Part shown: positions 49,701 through 62,650 of the stretch, piece after piece | Layout of the letters: every line of letters begins with the position of its first letter | Position numbering within the stretch: position 1 is the stretch's first letter | Origin: Hydractinia symbiolongicarpus | Taxonomy: Eukaryota; Cnidaria; Hydrozoa; Anthoathecata; Hydractiniidae | DNA length: 64,000 bases | Assembly: GCF_029227915.1 (NCBI RefSeq) | Contig: NC_079888.1 | Coordinates: forward strand, 24,532,001-24,596,000 | Reading direction: 5' to 3' | Program-made: the position numbers and the translations under genes | The notes under the pieces: generated by a model | The model's input: only the letters and a program-made list of their open reading frames with translations | Told to the model about the DNA's origin: nothing | Databases searched by the model: none

Positions 49701-50617
49701 CGGCAAACGAAAACCCGCGATTTCCCGTAAATCCCGGGCTTGGCCCGTATAGTCAAAAGTATACAAAGAAAGTACCCAGGGAGTAAACTCATTTCCCGAA
49801 CGATTTTTTAAATTACTTTTTCACTACTAAAACGCATGAGACTTGTAGTTTTTAAAAATATTTTCATATTTGATGGGACGCTGAATAAAAGAAGTTTAAT
49901 CGCCGGCAAACGAAAATCTACGATTTCCCGTAAATCCCGGACTCGGCCCGTATAGTCAACAGTATACAAAGAAAGTACCCAGGGAGTAAACTCATTTCCC
50001 GAACGATTTTTTAAATTATTTTTTCACCACAAAAACGCATGAGACTTGTAGTTTTCAAAAATGTTTTCATTTTTGATGAGACGCTGAATAAAAGAAGTTT
50101 AATCGCCGGCAAACGAAAACCCGCGATTTCCCGTAAATCCCGGGCTTGGCCCGTATAGTCAAAAGTATACAAAGAAAGTACCCAGGGAGTAAATTCATTT
50201 CCAGAACGATTTTTTAAATTACTTTTTCACCACTAAAACGCATGAGACTTGTAGTTTTTAAAAATGTTTTCATTTTTGATGAGACGCTGAATAAAAGAAG
50301 TTTAATCGCCGGCAAACGAAAACCCGCGATTTCCCGTAAATCCCGGGCTTGGCCCGTATAGTCAAAAGTATACAAAGAAAGTACCCAGGGAGTAAACTCA
50401 TTTCCCGAACGATTTTTTAAATTACTTTTTCACCACTAAAACGCATGAGACTTGTAGTTTTCAAAAATGTTTTCATTTTTGATGAGACGCTGAATAAAAG
50501 CAGTTTAATCGCTGGCAAGCTAAATCCCGCGTTTTCCCGTAAATCCGGGGCTTGGCCCGCATAGTCGAATGTATACAAAGAAAGTACCCAGGGCGTAAAC
50601 TCGTTTCCCGAACGATT
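46765..50617 (-). repeat. 19-mer unit, copy 2 (about 3,853 bp)
   Basis: Follows copy 1 directly and keeps its variant order: CACTAAACCGCATGAG, ATCGCAGGCAAACG, GAACTATTTTTTAAATTAC, CATGAGGCTTGTGG, CCCGCAAATCCC, GACGCTGCATAAAAG, TACAAGGAAAGTACC and GTAAATTCATTTCCAG. It is one monomer shorter. It also has small private changes, such as a lost T in CATTTTGATGAGACG near 49,462. Confidence 0.86.
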
Positions 50618-53160
50618 TTTTAAATTATTTTTTCACCACTAAAGTGCATGAGACTTGTGGTTTTCAAAAATGTTTTCATTTTTGATGAGACGCTGAATAA
50701 AAGAAGTTTAATCGCAGGCAAACGAAAACCCGCGATTTCCCGTAAATCCCGGGCTTGGCCCGTATAGTCAAAAGTATACAAAGAAAGTACCCAGGGAGTA
50801 AACTCATTTCCCGAACTACTTATTAAATTACTTTTTCACCACTAAAACGCATGAGACTTGTAGTTTTTAAAAATGTTTTTATTTTTGATGAGACGCTGAA
50901 TAAAAGAAGTTTAATCGCCGGCAAACGAAAACCCGCGATTTCCCGTAAATCCCGGGCTTGGCCCGTATAGTCAAAAGTATACAAAGAAAGTACCCAGGGA
51001 GTAAACTCATTTCCCGAACGATTTTTTAAATTACTTTTTCACCACTAAAACGCATGAGACTTGTAGTTTTTAAAAATGTTTTCATTTTTGATGAGACGCT
51101 GCATAAAAGAAGTTTAATCGCCGGCAAACGAAAACCCGCGATTTCCCGTAAATCCCGGGCTTGGCCCGTATAGTCAAAAGTATACAAAGAAAGTACCCAG
51201 GGAGTAAACTCATTTCCCGAACGATTTTTTAAATTACATTTTCACCACTAAAACGCATGAGACTTGTAGTTTTCAAAAATGTTTTCATTTTTGATGAGAC
51301 GCTGAATAAAAGAAGTTTAATCGCCGGCAAACGAAAACCCGCGATTTCCCGTAAATCATGGGCTTGGCCCGTATAGTCAAAAGTATACAAAGAAAGTACC
51401 CAGGGAGTAAACTCATTTCCCGAACGATTTTTTATATTATTTTTTTACCACTAAACGCATGAGACTTGTAGTTTTCAAAAATATTTTCATATTTGATGGG
51501 ACGCTGAATAAAAGAAGTTTAATCGCCGGCAAACGAAAACCCGCGATTTACCGTAAATCCCGGGCTTGGCCCGTATAGTCAAAAGTATACAAAGAAAGTA
51601 CCCAGGGAGTAAACTCATTTCCCGAACGATTTTTTAAATTACTTTTTCACTACTAAAACGCATGAGACTTGTAGTTTTTAAAAATGTTTTCATTTTTGAT
51701 GAGACGCTGAATAAAAGAAGTTTAATCGCCGGCAAACGAAAACCCGCGATTTCCCGTAAATCCCGGGCTTGGCCCGTATAGTCAAAAGTATACAAAGAAA
51801 GTACCCAGGGAGTAAATTCATTTCCAGAACGATTTTTTAAATTACTTTTTCACCACTAAAACGCATGAGACTTGTAGTTTTTAAAAATGTTTTCATTTTT
51901 GATGAGACGCTGAATAAAAGAAGTTTAATCGCCGGCAAACGAAAACCCGCGATTTCCCGTAAATCCCGGGCTTGGCCCGTATAGTCAAAAGTATACAAAG
52001 AAAGTACCCAGGGAGTAAACTCATTTCCCGAACGATTTTTTAAATTACTTTTTCACCACTAAAACGCATGAGACTTGTAGTTTTCAAAAATGTTTTCATT
52101 TTTGATGAGACGCTGAATAAAAGCAGTTTAATCGCTGGCAAGCTAAATCCCGCGTTTTCCCGTAAATCCGGGGCTTGGCCCGCATAGTCGAATGTATACA
52201 AAGAAAGTACCCAGGGCGTAAACTCGTTTCCCGAACGATTTTTTAAATTATTTTTTCACCACTAAAGCGCATGAGACTTGTGGTTTTCAAAAATGTTTTC
52301 ATTTTTGATGAGACGCTGAATAAAAGAAGTTTAATCGCAGGCAAACGAAAACCCGCGATTTCCCGTAAATCCCGGGCTTGGCCCGTATAGTCAAAAGTAT
52401 ACAAAGAAAGTACCCAGGGAGTAAACTCATTTCCCGAACTACTTATTAAATTACTTTTTCACCACTAAAACGCATGAGACTTGTAGTTTTTAAAAATGTT
52501 TTTATTTTTGATGAGACGCTGAATAAAAGAAGTTTAATCGCCGGCAAACGAAAACCCGCGATTTCCCGTAAATCCCGGGCTTGGCCCGTATAGTCAAAAG
52601 TATACAAAGAAAGTACCCAGGGAGTAAACTCATTTCCCGAACGATTTTTTAAATTACTTTTTCACCACTAAAACGCATGAGACTTGTAGTTTTTAAAAAT
52701 GTTTTCATTTTTGATGAGACGCTGCATAAAAGAAGTTTAATCGCCGGCAAACGAAAACCCGCGATTTCCCGTAAATCCCGGGCTTGGCCCGTATAGTCAA
52801 AAGTATACAAAGAAAGTACCCAGGGAGTAAACTCATTTCCCGAACGATTTTTTAAATTACATTTTCACCACTAAAACGCATGAGACTTGTAGTTTTCAAA
52901 AATGTTTTCATTTTTGATGAGACGCTGAATAAAAGAAGTTTAATCGCCGGCAAACGAAAACCCGCGATTTCCCGTAAATCATGGGCTTGGCCCGTATAGT
53001 CAAAAGTATACAAAGAAAGTACCCAGGGAGTAAACTCATTTCCCGAACGATTTTTTATATTATTTTTTTACCACTAAACGCATGAGACTTGTAGTTTTCA
53101 AAAATATTTGCATATTTGATGGGACGCTGAATAAAAGAAGTTTAATCGCCGGCAAACGAA
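50618..53160 (-). repeat. 8-mer duplication, 1,623 bp
   Basis: Positions 50,500-51,537 correspond to 52,123-53,160 at an offset of 1,623 bp. Private variants shared are GAACTACTTATTAAATTAC (50,814/52,437), AATTACATTTTCACC and AAATCATGGGCTTGG (51,355/52,978). Both also resemble the later part of the 19-mer, so they are truncated further copies of it. At 51,537 a type D monomer changes into type A sequence within one period, which marks an exchange point. Confidence 0.82.
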
Positions 53161-55499
53161 AATCTACGATTTCCCGTAAATCCCGGACTCGGCCCGTATA
53201 GTCAAAAGTATACAAAGAAAGTACCCAGGGCGTAAACTCATTTCCCGAACGATTTTTTAAATTATTTTTTCACCACTAAAACGCATGAGACTTGTAGTTT
53301 TCAAAAATGTTTTCATTTTTGATGAGACGCTGAATAAAAGAAGTTTAATCGCCGGCAAACGAAAACCCGCGATTTCCCGTAAATCCCGGGCTTGGCCCGT
53401 ATAGTCAAAAGTATACAAAGAAAGTACCCAGGGAGTAAACTCATTTCCCGAAAGATTTTTTAAATTACTTTTTCACCACTAAAACGCATGAGACTTGTAG
53501 TTTTTAAAAATGTTTTCATTTTTGATGAGACGCTGAATAAAAGAAGTTTAATCGCCGGCAAACGAAAACCCGCGATTTCCCGTAAATCCCGGGCTTGACC
53601 CGTTTAGTCAAAAGTATACAAGGAAAGTACCCAGGGAGTAAACTCATTTCCCGAACGATTTTTTAAATTACTTTTTCACCACTAAAACGCATGAGACTTG
53701 TAGTTTTTAAAAATGTTTTCATTTTTGATGAGACGCTGAATAAAAGAAGTTTAATTGCCGGCAAACGAAAACCCGCGATTTCCCGTAAATCCCGGGCTTG
53801 GCCCGTATAGTCAAAAGTATACAAAGAAAGTACCCAGGGAGTAAACTCATTTCCCGAACGATTTTTTAAATTACTTTTTCACTACTAAAACGCATGAGAC
53901 TTGTAGTTTTCAAAAATATTTTCATATTTGATGGGACGCTGAATAAAAGAAGTTTAATCGCCGGCAAACGAAAATCTACGATTTCCCGTAAATCCCGGAC
54001 TCGGCCCGTATAGTCAAAAGTATACAAAGAAAGTACCCAGGGAGCAAACTCATTTCCCGAACGATTTTTTAAATTATTTTTTCACCACTAAAACGCATGA
54101 GACTTGTAGTTTCCAAAAATGTTTTTCTTTTTGATGAGACGCTGAATAAAAGAAGTTTAATCGCCGGCAAACGAAAACCCGCGATTTCCCGTAAATCCCG
54201 GGCTTGGCCCGTATAGTCAAAAGTGTACAAAGAAAGTACCCAGGGAGTAAACTCATTTCCCGAACAATTTTTTAAATTACTTTTTCACCACTAAAGCGCA
54301 TGAGACTTGTAGTTTTTAAAAATGTTTTCATTTTTGATGAGACGCTGAATAAAAGAAGTTTAATCGCCGGCAAACGAAAACCTGCGATTTCCCGTAAATC
54401 CCGGGCTTGGCCCGTATAGTCAAAAGTATACAAAGAAAGTACCCAGGGAGTAAACTCATTTCCCGAACGATTTTTTAAATTACTTTTTCACCACTAAAAC
54501 GCATGAGACTTGTAGTTTTTAAAAATGTTTTCATTTTTGATGAGACGCTGAATAAAAGAAGTTTAATCGCCGGCAAACGAAATCCCGCGTTTTCCCGTAA
54601 ATCCCGGGCTTGGCCCGTATAGTCAAAAGTATACAAAGAAAGTACCCAGGGAGTAAACTCATTTCCCGAACGATTTTTTAAATTACTTTTCCACCACTAA
54701 AACGCATGAGACTTGTAGTTTTCAAAAATGTTTTCATTTTTGATGAGACGCTGAATAAAAGCAGTTTAATCGCTGGCAAACTAAATCCCGCGTTTTCCCG
54801 TAAATCCGGGGCTTGGCCCGCATAGTCGAATGTATACAAAGAAAATACCCAGGGAGTAAACTCATTTCCCCGAACGATTTTTTAAATTTTTTTTTCGCCA
54901 CTAAAACGCATAAGACTTGTAGTTTTCAAAAATGTTTTCATTTTTGATGAGACGCTTAATGAAAGAGATTTAATCGCCGGAAAACGAAAACCCGCGATTT
55001 CCCGTAAATCCCGGGCTTGGCCCGTATAGTCGAATGTATACAAGGACAGTACCCTGTGAGTAAACTCATTTCAAGAACGATTTTTTAAATTATTTTTTCA
55101 ACACTAAAACGCATAAGACTTGTAGTTCTTAAAAATGTTTTCATTTTTGATGAGACGCTGAATAAAAGAAGTTTAATCGCAGGCAAACGAAAACCCGCGA
55201 TTTCCCGTAAATCCCGGGCTTGGCCCGTATAGTGAAAAGTATACAAAGAAAGTACCCAGGGAGTAAACTCATTTCCCGAACGATTTTTTAAATTACTTTT
55301 TCACCACTAAAACACATGAGACTTGTAGTTTTTAAAAATGTTTTCATTTTTGATGAGACGCTGAATAAAAGAAGTTTAATCGCCGGCAAACGAAAACCCG
55401 CGATTTCCCGTAAATCCCGGGCTTGGCCCATATAGTCAAAAGTATACAAAGAAAGTACCCAGGGAGTACACTCATTTCCCGAACGATTTTTTAAATTAC
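53161..55499 (-). repeat. Inverted satellite, end of 8-mer copy and mixed monomers
   Basis: Up to about 54,000 the monomers follow the order seen at 49,090-49,960 (type D, several type A, then TCACTACTAAAACG and another type D near 53,930). Beyond that there are isolated variants: GTTTTTCTTTTTGATG near 54,121, type E near 54,790, an extra C (TTTCCCCGAACG) near 54,866, an F-type monomer (GCTTAATGAAAGAG) near 54,953, and TATAGTGAAAAG near 55,230. I see no gene-like or unique sequence. Confidence 0.8.
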
Positions 55500-57322
55500 T
55501 TTTTCACCACTAAAACGCATGAGACTTGTAGTTTTCAAAAATGTTTTCATTTTTGATGAGACGCTGAATAAAAGAAGTTTAATCGCCGGCAAACGAAATC
55601 CCGCGTTTTCCCGTAAATCCCGGGCTTGGCCCGTATAGTCAAAAGTATACAAAGAAAGTACCCAGGGAGTAAACTCATTTCCCGAACGATTTTTTAAATT
55701 ATTTTTTCACCACAAAAACGCATGAGACTTGTAGTTTTCAAGAATGTTTTCATTTTTGATGAGACGCTGAATAAAAGCAGTTTAATCGCCGGCAAACGAA
55801 AACCCGCGATTTCCCGTAAATCCCGGGTTTGGTACGTATAGTCGAATGTATACAAAGAAAGTACCCTGTGAGTAAACTCACTTCCGGAACGATTTTTTAA
55901 ATTATTTTTTCACCACTAAAACGCATAAGACTTGTAGTTTTTAAAAATGTTTTCATTTTTGATGAGACGCTGAATAAAAGAAGTTTAATCGCCGGCAAAC
56001 GAAAACCTGCGATTTCCCGTAAATCCCGGCTTGGCCCGTATAGTCAAAAGTATACAAAGAAAGTACCCAGGGAGTAAACTCATTTCCCGAACGATTTTTT
56101 AAATTATTTTTTCACCACTAAAACGCATGAGACTTGTAGTTTTCAAAAATGTTTTCATTTTTGATGAGACGCTGAATAAAAGCAGTTTAATCGCCGGCAA
56201 ACGAAAACCTGCGATTTTCCTAAATCCCGGATTCGGCCCGTATAGTCAAAAGTATACAAAGAAAGTACCCAGAGAGTAAACTCATTTCCAGAACGATTTT
56301 TTAAATTATTTTTTCACCACTAAAACGCATAAGACTTGTAGTTTTTAAAAATGTTTTCATTTTTGATGAGACGCTGAATCAAAGAAGTTTAATCGCCGGC
56401 AAACAAAAACCCGCGATTTCCCGTAAATCCCGGGCTTGGCCCGTATAGTCAAAAGTATAAAAAGAAAGTACCCAGGGAGTAAACTCATTTCCCGAACGAT
56501 TTTTTATATCATTTTTTTACCACTAAACGCATAAGACTTGTAGTTTTTAAAAATGTTTTCATTTTTGATGAGACGCTGAATAAAAGAAGTTTAATCGCCG
56601 GCAAACGAAAATCTGCGATTTCCCGTAAATCCCGGACTCGGCCCGTATAGTCAAAAGTATACAAAGAAAGTACCCAGGGAGTAAACTCATTTCCCGAACG
56701 AGTTTTTGAATTACTTTTTCACCAATAAAACGCATGAGACTTGTAGTTTTTAAAAATGTTTTCATTTTTGATGAGACGCTGAATAAAAGAACTTTAATCG
56801 CCGGCAAAAAAAAACCTGCGATTTCCCGTAAATCCTGGACTCGGCCCGTATAGTCAAAAGTATACAAAGAAAGTACCCAGGGAGTAAACTCATTTTCCAA
56901 ACGATTTTTTAAATTATTTTTTCACCACTAAAACGCATAAGACTTGTAGTTTTTAAAAATGTTTTCATTTTTGATGAGACGCTGAATAAAAGAAGTTTAA
57001 TCGCCGGCAACCGAAAACCCGCGATTTCCCGTAAAACCCGGCTTGGCCCGTATAGTCAAAAGTATACAAAGAAAGTACCCAGGGAGTAAACTCATTTCCC
57101 GAACGATTTTTTAAATTATTTTTTCACTACTAAAACGCATGAGACTTGTAGTTTTCAAAAATATTTTCATTTTTGATGAGACGCTTAATGAAAAAGTTTC
57201 AATCGCCGGCAAACTAAATCCCGCGTTTTCCCGTAAATCCGGGGCTTGGCCCGTATAGTCGAATGTATACAAAGAAAGTACCCAGGGAGTAAACTCATTT
57301 CCCGAACGATTTTTTAAATTTT
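55500..57322 (-). repeat. 9-mer unit, copy 1 (1,823 bp)
   Basis: Corresponds to 57,323-59,007 at an offset of 1,823 bp up to about 57,184. Shared variants include ATCCCGGGTTTGG with ACGTATAGTCG, GATTTTCCTAAATCCC, CCCAGAGAGTAAACTC, GCTGAATCAAAGAAG, AGTATAAAAAGAAAG and ACGAGTTTTTGAATTAC. It ends in F/E-like monomers (GACGCTTAATGAAAAAG near 57,180). In copy 2 the corresponding monomer lies two periods further on. Confidence 0.84.
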
Positions 57323-59340
57323 TTTTTCACCACTAAAACGCATGAGACTTGTAGTTTTCAAAAATGTTTTCATTTTTGATGAGACGCTGAATAAAAGAAG
57401 TTTAATCGCCGGCAAACGAAATCCCGCGTTTTCCCGTAAATCCCGGGCTTGGCCCGTATAGTCAAAAGTATACAAAGAAAGTACCCAGGGAGTAAACTCA
57501 TTTCTTGAACGATTTTTTAAATTATTTTTTCACCACAAAAACGCATAAGACTTGTAGTTTTCAAGAATGTTTTCATTTTTGATGAGACGCTGAATAAAAG
57601 CAGTTTAATCGCCGGCAAACGAAAACCCGCGATTTCCCGTAAATCCCGGGTTTGGCACGTATAGTCGAATGTATACAAAGAAAGTACCCTGTGAGTAAAC
57701 TCATTTCCGGAACGATTTTTTAAATTATTTTTTCACCACTAAAACGCATAAGACTTGTAGTTTTTAAAAATGTTTTCATTTTTGATGAGACGCTGAATAA
57801 AAGAAGTTTAATCGCCGGCAAACGAAAACCTGCGATTTCCCGTAAATCCCGGCTTGGCCCGTATAGTCAAAAGTATACAAAGAAAGTACCCAGGGAGTAA
57901 ACTCATTTCCCGAACGATTTTTTAAATTATTTTTTCACCACTAAAACGCATGAGACTTGTAGTTTTCAAAAATGTTTTCATTTTTGATGAGACGCTGAAT
58001 AAAAGCAGTTTAATCGCCGGCAAACGAAAACCTGCGATTTTCCTAAATCCCGGATTCGGCCCGTATAGTCAAAAGTATACAAAGAAAGTACCCAGAGAGT
58101 AAACTCATTTCCAGAACGATTTTTTAAATTATTTTTTCACAACTAAAACGCATAAGACTTGTAGTTTTTAAAAATGTTTTCATTTTTGATGAGACGCTGA
58201 ATCAAAGAAGTTTAATCGCCGGCAAACAAAAACCCGCGATTTCCCGTAAATCCCGGGCTTGGCCCGTATAGTCAAAAGTATAAAAAGAAAGTACCCAGGG
58301 AGTAAACTCATTTCCCGAACGATTTTTTATATCATTTTTTTACCACTAAACGCATAAGACTTGTAGTTTTTAAAAATGTTTTCATTTTTGATGAGACGCT
58401 GAATAAAAGAAGTTTAATCGCCGGCAAACAAAAATCTGCGATTTCCCGTAAATCCCGGACTCGGCCCGTATAGTCAAAAGTATACAAAGAAAGTACCCAG
58501 GGAGTAAACTCATTTCCCGAACGAGTTTTTGAATTACTTTTTCACCAATAAAACGCATGAGACTTGTAGTTTTTAAAAATGTTTTCATTTTTGATGAGAC
58601 GCTGAATAAAAGAACTTTAATCGCCGGCAAACAAAAACCTGCGATTTCCCGTAAATCCTGGACTCGGCCCGTATAGTCAAAAGTATACAAAGAAAGTACC
58701 CAGGGAGTAAACTCATTTTCCAAACGATTTTTTAAATTATTTTTTCACCACTAAAACGCATAAGACTTGTAGTTTTTAAAAATGTTTTCATTTTTGATGA
58801 GACGCTGAATAAAAGAAGTTTAATCGCCGGCAAACGAAAACCCGCAATTTCCCGTAAATCCCGGCTTGGCCCGTATAGTCAAAAGTATACAAAGAAAGTA
58901 CCCAGGGAGTAAACTCATTTCCCGAACGATTTTTTAAATTATTTTTTCACTACTAAAACGCATGAGACTTGTAGTTTTCAAAAATATTTTCATTTTTGAT
59001 GAGACGCTGAATAAAAGCAGTTTAATCGCCGGCAAACGAAAACCTGCAATTTCCCTAAATCCCGTACTCGGCCCGTATAGTCAAAAGTATACAAAGAAAG
59101 TACCCAGGGAGTAAACTCATTTCCAGAAGGATTTTTTCAATTACTTTTTCACCACTAAAACGCATAAGACTTGTAGTTTTTAAAAATGTTTTCATTTTTA
59201 ATGAGACGCTGAATAAAAGAAGTTTAATCGCCGGCAAACGAAAGCCCGCGATTTCTCGTAAATCCCGGGCTTGGCCCGTATAGTCAAAAGTATACAAAGA
59301 AAGTACCCAGGGAGTAAACTCATTTCCCGAACGATTTTTT
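57323..59340 (-). repeat. 9-mer unit, copy 2, with two extra monomers
   Basis: Matches copy 1 to about 59,007, then has roughly two additional monomers (59,008-59,410, with CCCGTACTCGG and GAAGGATTTTTTCAATT) before the GACGCTTAATGAAAAAGG monomer that copy 1 has directly. Small private changes include TCACAACTAAAACG near 58,137 and CAAACAAAAATCTGCG near 58,424. Confidence 0.8.
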
Positions 59341-61360
59341 AAATTATTTTTTCACCATTAAAACGCATGAGACTTGTAGTTTTCAGAAATGTTTTCATTT
59401 TTGATGAGACGCTTAATGAAAAAGGTTCAATCGCCGGCAAACTAAATCCCGCGTTTTCCCGTAAGTCCGGGGCTTGGCCCGTATAGTCGAATGTATACAA
59501 AGAAAGTACCCAGGGAGTAAACTCATTTCCCGAACGATTTTTTAAATTTTTTTTTCACCACTAAAACGCATGAGACTTGTAGTTTTCAAAAATGTTTTCA
59601 TTTTTGATGAGACGCTGAATAAAAGAAGTTTAATCGCCGGCAAACGAAAGCCCGCGATTTCCCGTAAATCCCGGGCTTGGCCCGTATAGTCAAAAGTATA
59701 CAAAGAAAGTACCCAGGGAGTAAACTCATTTCCCGAACGATTTTTTAAATTATTTTTTCACCATTAAAACGCATGAGACTTGTAGTTTTCAGAAATGTTT
59801 TCATTTTTGATGAGACGCTTAATGAAAAAGGTTCAATCGCCGGCAAACTAAATCCCGCGTTTTCCCGTAAGTCCGGGGCTTGGCCCGTATAGTCGAATGT
59901 ATACAAAGAAAGTACCCAGGGAGTAAACTCATTTCCCGAACGATTTTTTAAATTTTTTTTTCACCACTAAAACGCATGAGACTTGTAGTTTTCAAAAATG
60001 TTTTCATTTTTGATGAGACGCTGAATAAAAGAAGTTTAATCGCCGGCAAACGAAAACCCGCGATTTCCCGTAAATCCCGGCTTGGCCCGTATAGTCAAAA
60101 GTATACAAAGAAAGTACCCAGGGAGTAAACTCATTTCCCGAACGATTTTTTAAATTATTTTTTCACCACTAAAACGCATGAGACTTGTAGTTTTCAAAAA
60201 TGTTTTCATTTTTGATGAGACGCTGAATAAAAGCAGTTTAATCGCCGGCAAACGAAAACCTGCGATTTCCCTAAATCCCGGACTCGGCCCGTATAGTCAA
60301 AAGTATACAAAGAAAGTACAGAGGGAGTAAACTCATTTCCAGAACGATTTTTTAAATTATTTTTTCAGCACTAAAACGCATAAGACTTGTAGTTGTTAAA
60401 AATGTTTTCATTTTTAATTAGACGCTGAATAAATGAAGTTTAATCGCCGGCAAACGAAAGCCCGCGATTTCCCGTAAATCCCGGGCTTGGCCCGTATAGT
60501 CAGAAGTATACAAAAAAAGTACCCAGGTAGTAAACTCATTTCCCGAACGATTTTTTATATTATTTTTTTACCACTAAACGCATGAGACTTGTAGTTTTCA
60601 AAAATATTTTCATATTTGATGGGACGCTGAAAAAAAGAAGTTTAATCGCCGGCAAACGAAAATCCGCGATTTCCTGTAAATCCCGGACTCGGCCCGTATA
60701 GTCAAAAGTATACAAAGAAAGTACCCAGAGAGTAAACTCATTTTCCGAACGATTTTTTAAATTATTTTTTCACCACTAAAACGCATGAGACTTGTAGTTT
60801 TCAAAAATGTTTCCATTTTTGATGAGACGCTGAATAAAAGAAGTTTAATCGCCGGCAAACGAAAACCCGCGATTTCCCGTAAATCATGGGCTTGGCCCGT
60901 ATAGTCAAAAGTATACAAAGAAAGTACCCAGGGAGTAAACTCATTTCCCGAACGATTTTTTAAATTATTTTTTCACTACTAAAACGCATGAGACTTGTAG
61001 TTTTCAAAAATATTTTCATTTTTGATGAGACGCTGAATAAAAGCAGTTTAATCGCCGGCAAACGAAAACCTGCGATTTCCCTAAATCCCGTACTCGGCCC
61101 GTATAGTCAAAAGTATACAAAGAAAGTACCCAGGGAGTAAACTCATTTCCAGAAGGATTTTTTCAATTATTTTTTCACCACTAAAACGCATAAGACTTGT
61201 AGTTTTTAAAAATGTTTTCATTTTTAATGAGACGCTGAATAAAAGAAGTTTAATCGCCGGCAAACGAAAGCCCGCGATTTCATGTAAATCCCGGGCTTGG
61301 CCCGTATAGTCAAAAGTATACAAAGAAAGTACCCAGGGAGTAAACTCATTTCCCGAACGA
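58921..61360 (-). repeat. 10-mer offset pair, 2,026 bp
   Basis: Positions 58,921-59,335 correspond to about 60,947-61,361. Shared variants are TCACTACTAAAACG, CAAAAATATTTTCATTTTTG, CCCGTACTCGGCC, AGAAGGATTTTTTCAATTA and CATTTTTAATGAGACG. The two-monomer insert of the previous 9-mer is therefore also present further right. Confidence 0.75.
59341..60150 (-). repeat. Dimer tandem, 406 bp
   Basis: The pair made of a TCACCATTAAAACG / CAGAAATG / GCTTAATGAAAAAGGTTC monomer of E/F type and a type A monomer with AATTTTTTTTTCACC is repeated at an offset of 406 bp (markers at 59,411 and 59,817). It appears once more near 61,639, 1,822 bp further on. It is the third place where an E-type and an A-type monomer form a dimer. 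Confidence 0.82.
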
Positions 61361-62640
61361 TTTTTTATATTATTTTTTTACCACTAAACGCATGAGACTT
61401 GTAGTTTTCAAAAATATTTTCATATTTGATGGGACGCTGAATAAAAGAAGTTTAATCGCCGGCAAACGAAAATCCGCGATTTCCCGTAAATCCCGGACTC
61501 GGCCCGTATAGTCAAAAGTATACAAAGAAAGTACCCAGGGAGTAAACTCATTTCCCGAACGATTTTTTAAATTATTTTTTCACCATTAAAACGCATGAGA
61601 CTTGTAGTTTTCAGAAATGTTTTCATTTTTGATGAGACGCTTAATGAAAAAGGTTCAATCGCCGGCAAACTAAATCCCGCGTTTTCCCGTAAATCCGGGG
61701 CTTGGCCAGTATAGTCGAATGTATACAAAGAAAGTACCCAGGGAGTAAACTCATTTCCCGAACGATTTTTTAAATTTTTTTTTCACCACTAAAACGCATG
61801 AGACTTGTAGTTTTCAAAAATGTTTTCATTTTTGATGAGACGCTGAATAAAAGAAGTTTAATCGCCGGCAAACGAAAACCCGCGATTTCCCGTAAATCCC
61901 GGCTTGGCCCGTATAGTCAAAAGTATACAAAGAAAGTACCCAGGGAGTAAACTCATTTCCCGAACGATTTTTTAAATTATTTTTTCACCACTAAAACGCA
62001 TGAGACTTGTAGTTTTCAAAAATGTTTTCATTTTTGATGAGACGCTGAATAAAAGCAGTTTAATCGCCGGCAAACGAAAACCTGCGATTTCCCTAAATCC
62101 CGGAATCGGCCCGTATAGTCAAAAGTATACAAAGAAAGTACCCAGGGAGTAAATTCATTTCCAGAACGATTTTTTAAATTATTTTTTCACCGCTAAAACG
62201 CATAAGACTTGTAGTTGTTAAAAATGTTTTCATTTTTAATGAGACGCTGAATAAATGAAGTTTAATCGCCGGCAAACGAAAGCCCGCGATTTCCCGTAAA
62301 TCCCGGGCTTGGCCCGTATAGTCAAAAGTATACAAAGAAAGTACCCAGGTAGTAAACTCATTTCCCGAACGATTTTTTATATTATTTTTTTACCACTAAA
62401 CGCATGAGACTTGTAGTTTTCAAAAATATTTTCATATTTGATGGGACGCTGAAAAAAAGAAGTTTAATCGCCGGCAAACGAAAATCCGCGATTTCCTGTA
62501 AATCCCGGACTCGGCCCGTATAGTCAAAAGTATACAAAGAAAGTACCCAGAGAGTAAACTCATTTCCCGAACGATTTTTTAAATTATTTTTTCACCACTA
62601 AAACGCATGAGACTTGTAGTTTTCAAAAATGTTTCCATTT
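59760..62640 (-). repeat. 9-mer duplication, 1,822 bp
   Basis: Positions 59,760-60,830 correspond to about 61,582-62,650. Shared variants are GACTTGTAGTTGTTAAAAATG, AATAAATGAAGTTTAATCG, CCCAGGTAGTAAACTC, GGGACGCTGAAAAAAAG (60,621/62,443), TTTCCTGTAAATCCC and AATGTTTCCATTTTTG. The step is one base short of the 1,823 bp seen in the two other 9-mer pairs. Confidence 0.83.
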
Positions 62641-62650
62641 TTGATGAGAC

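Noticed and set aside
56559-56900. 113-codon open frames at 56,559-56,900 and 58,382-58,723 on the - strand
   Set aside because: Copies of one another through the 1,823-bp duplication. They join two frames of consecutive monomers through the GAGTTTTTGAATTAC variant, which removes the usual stop. Chance reading frames.
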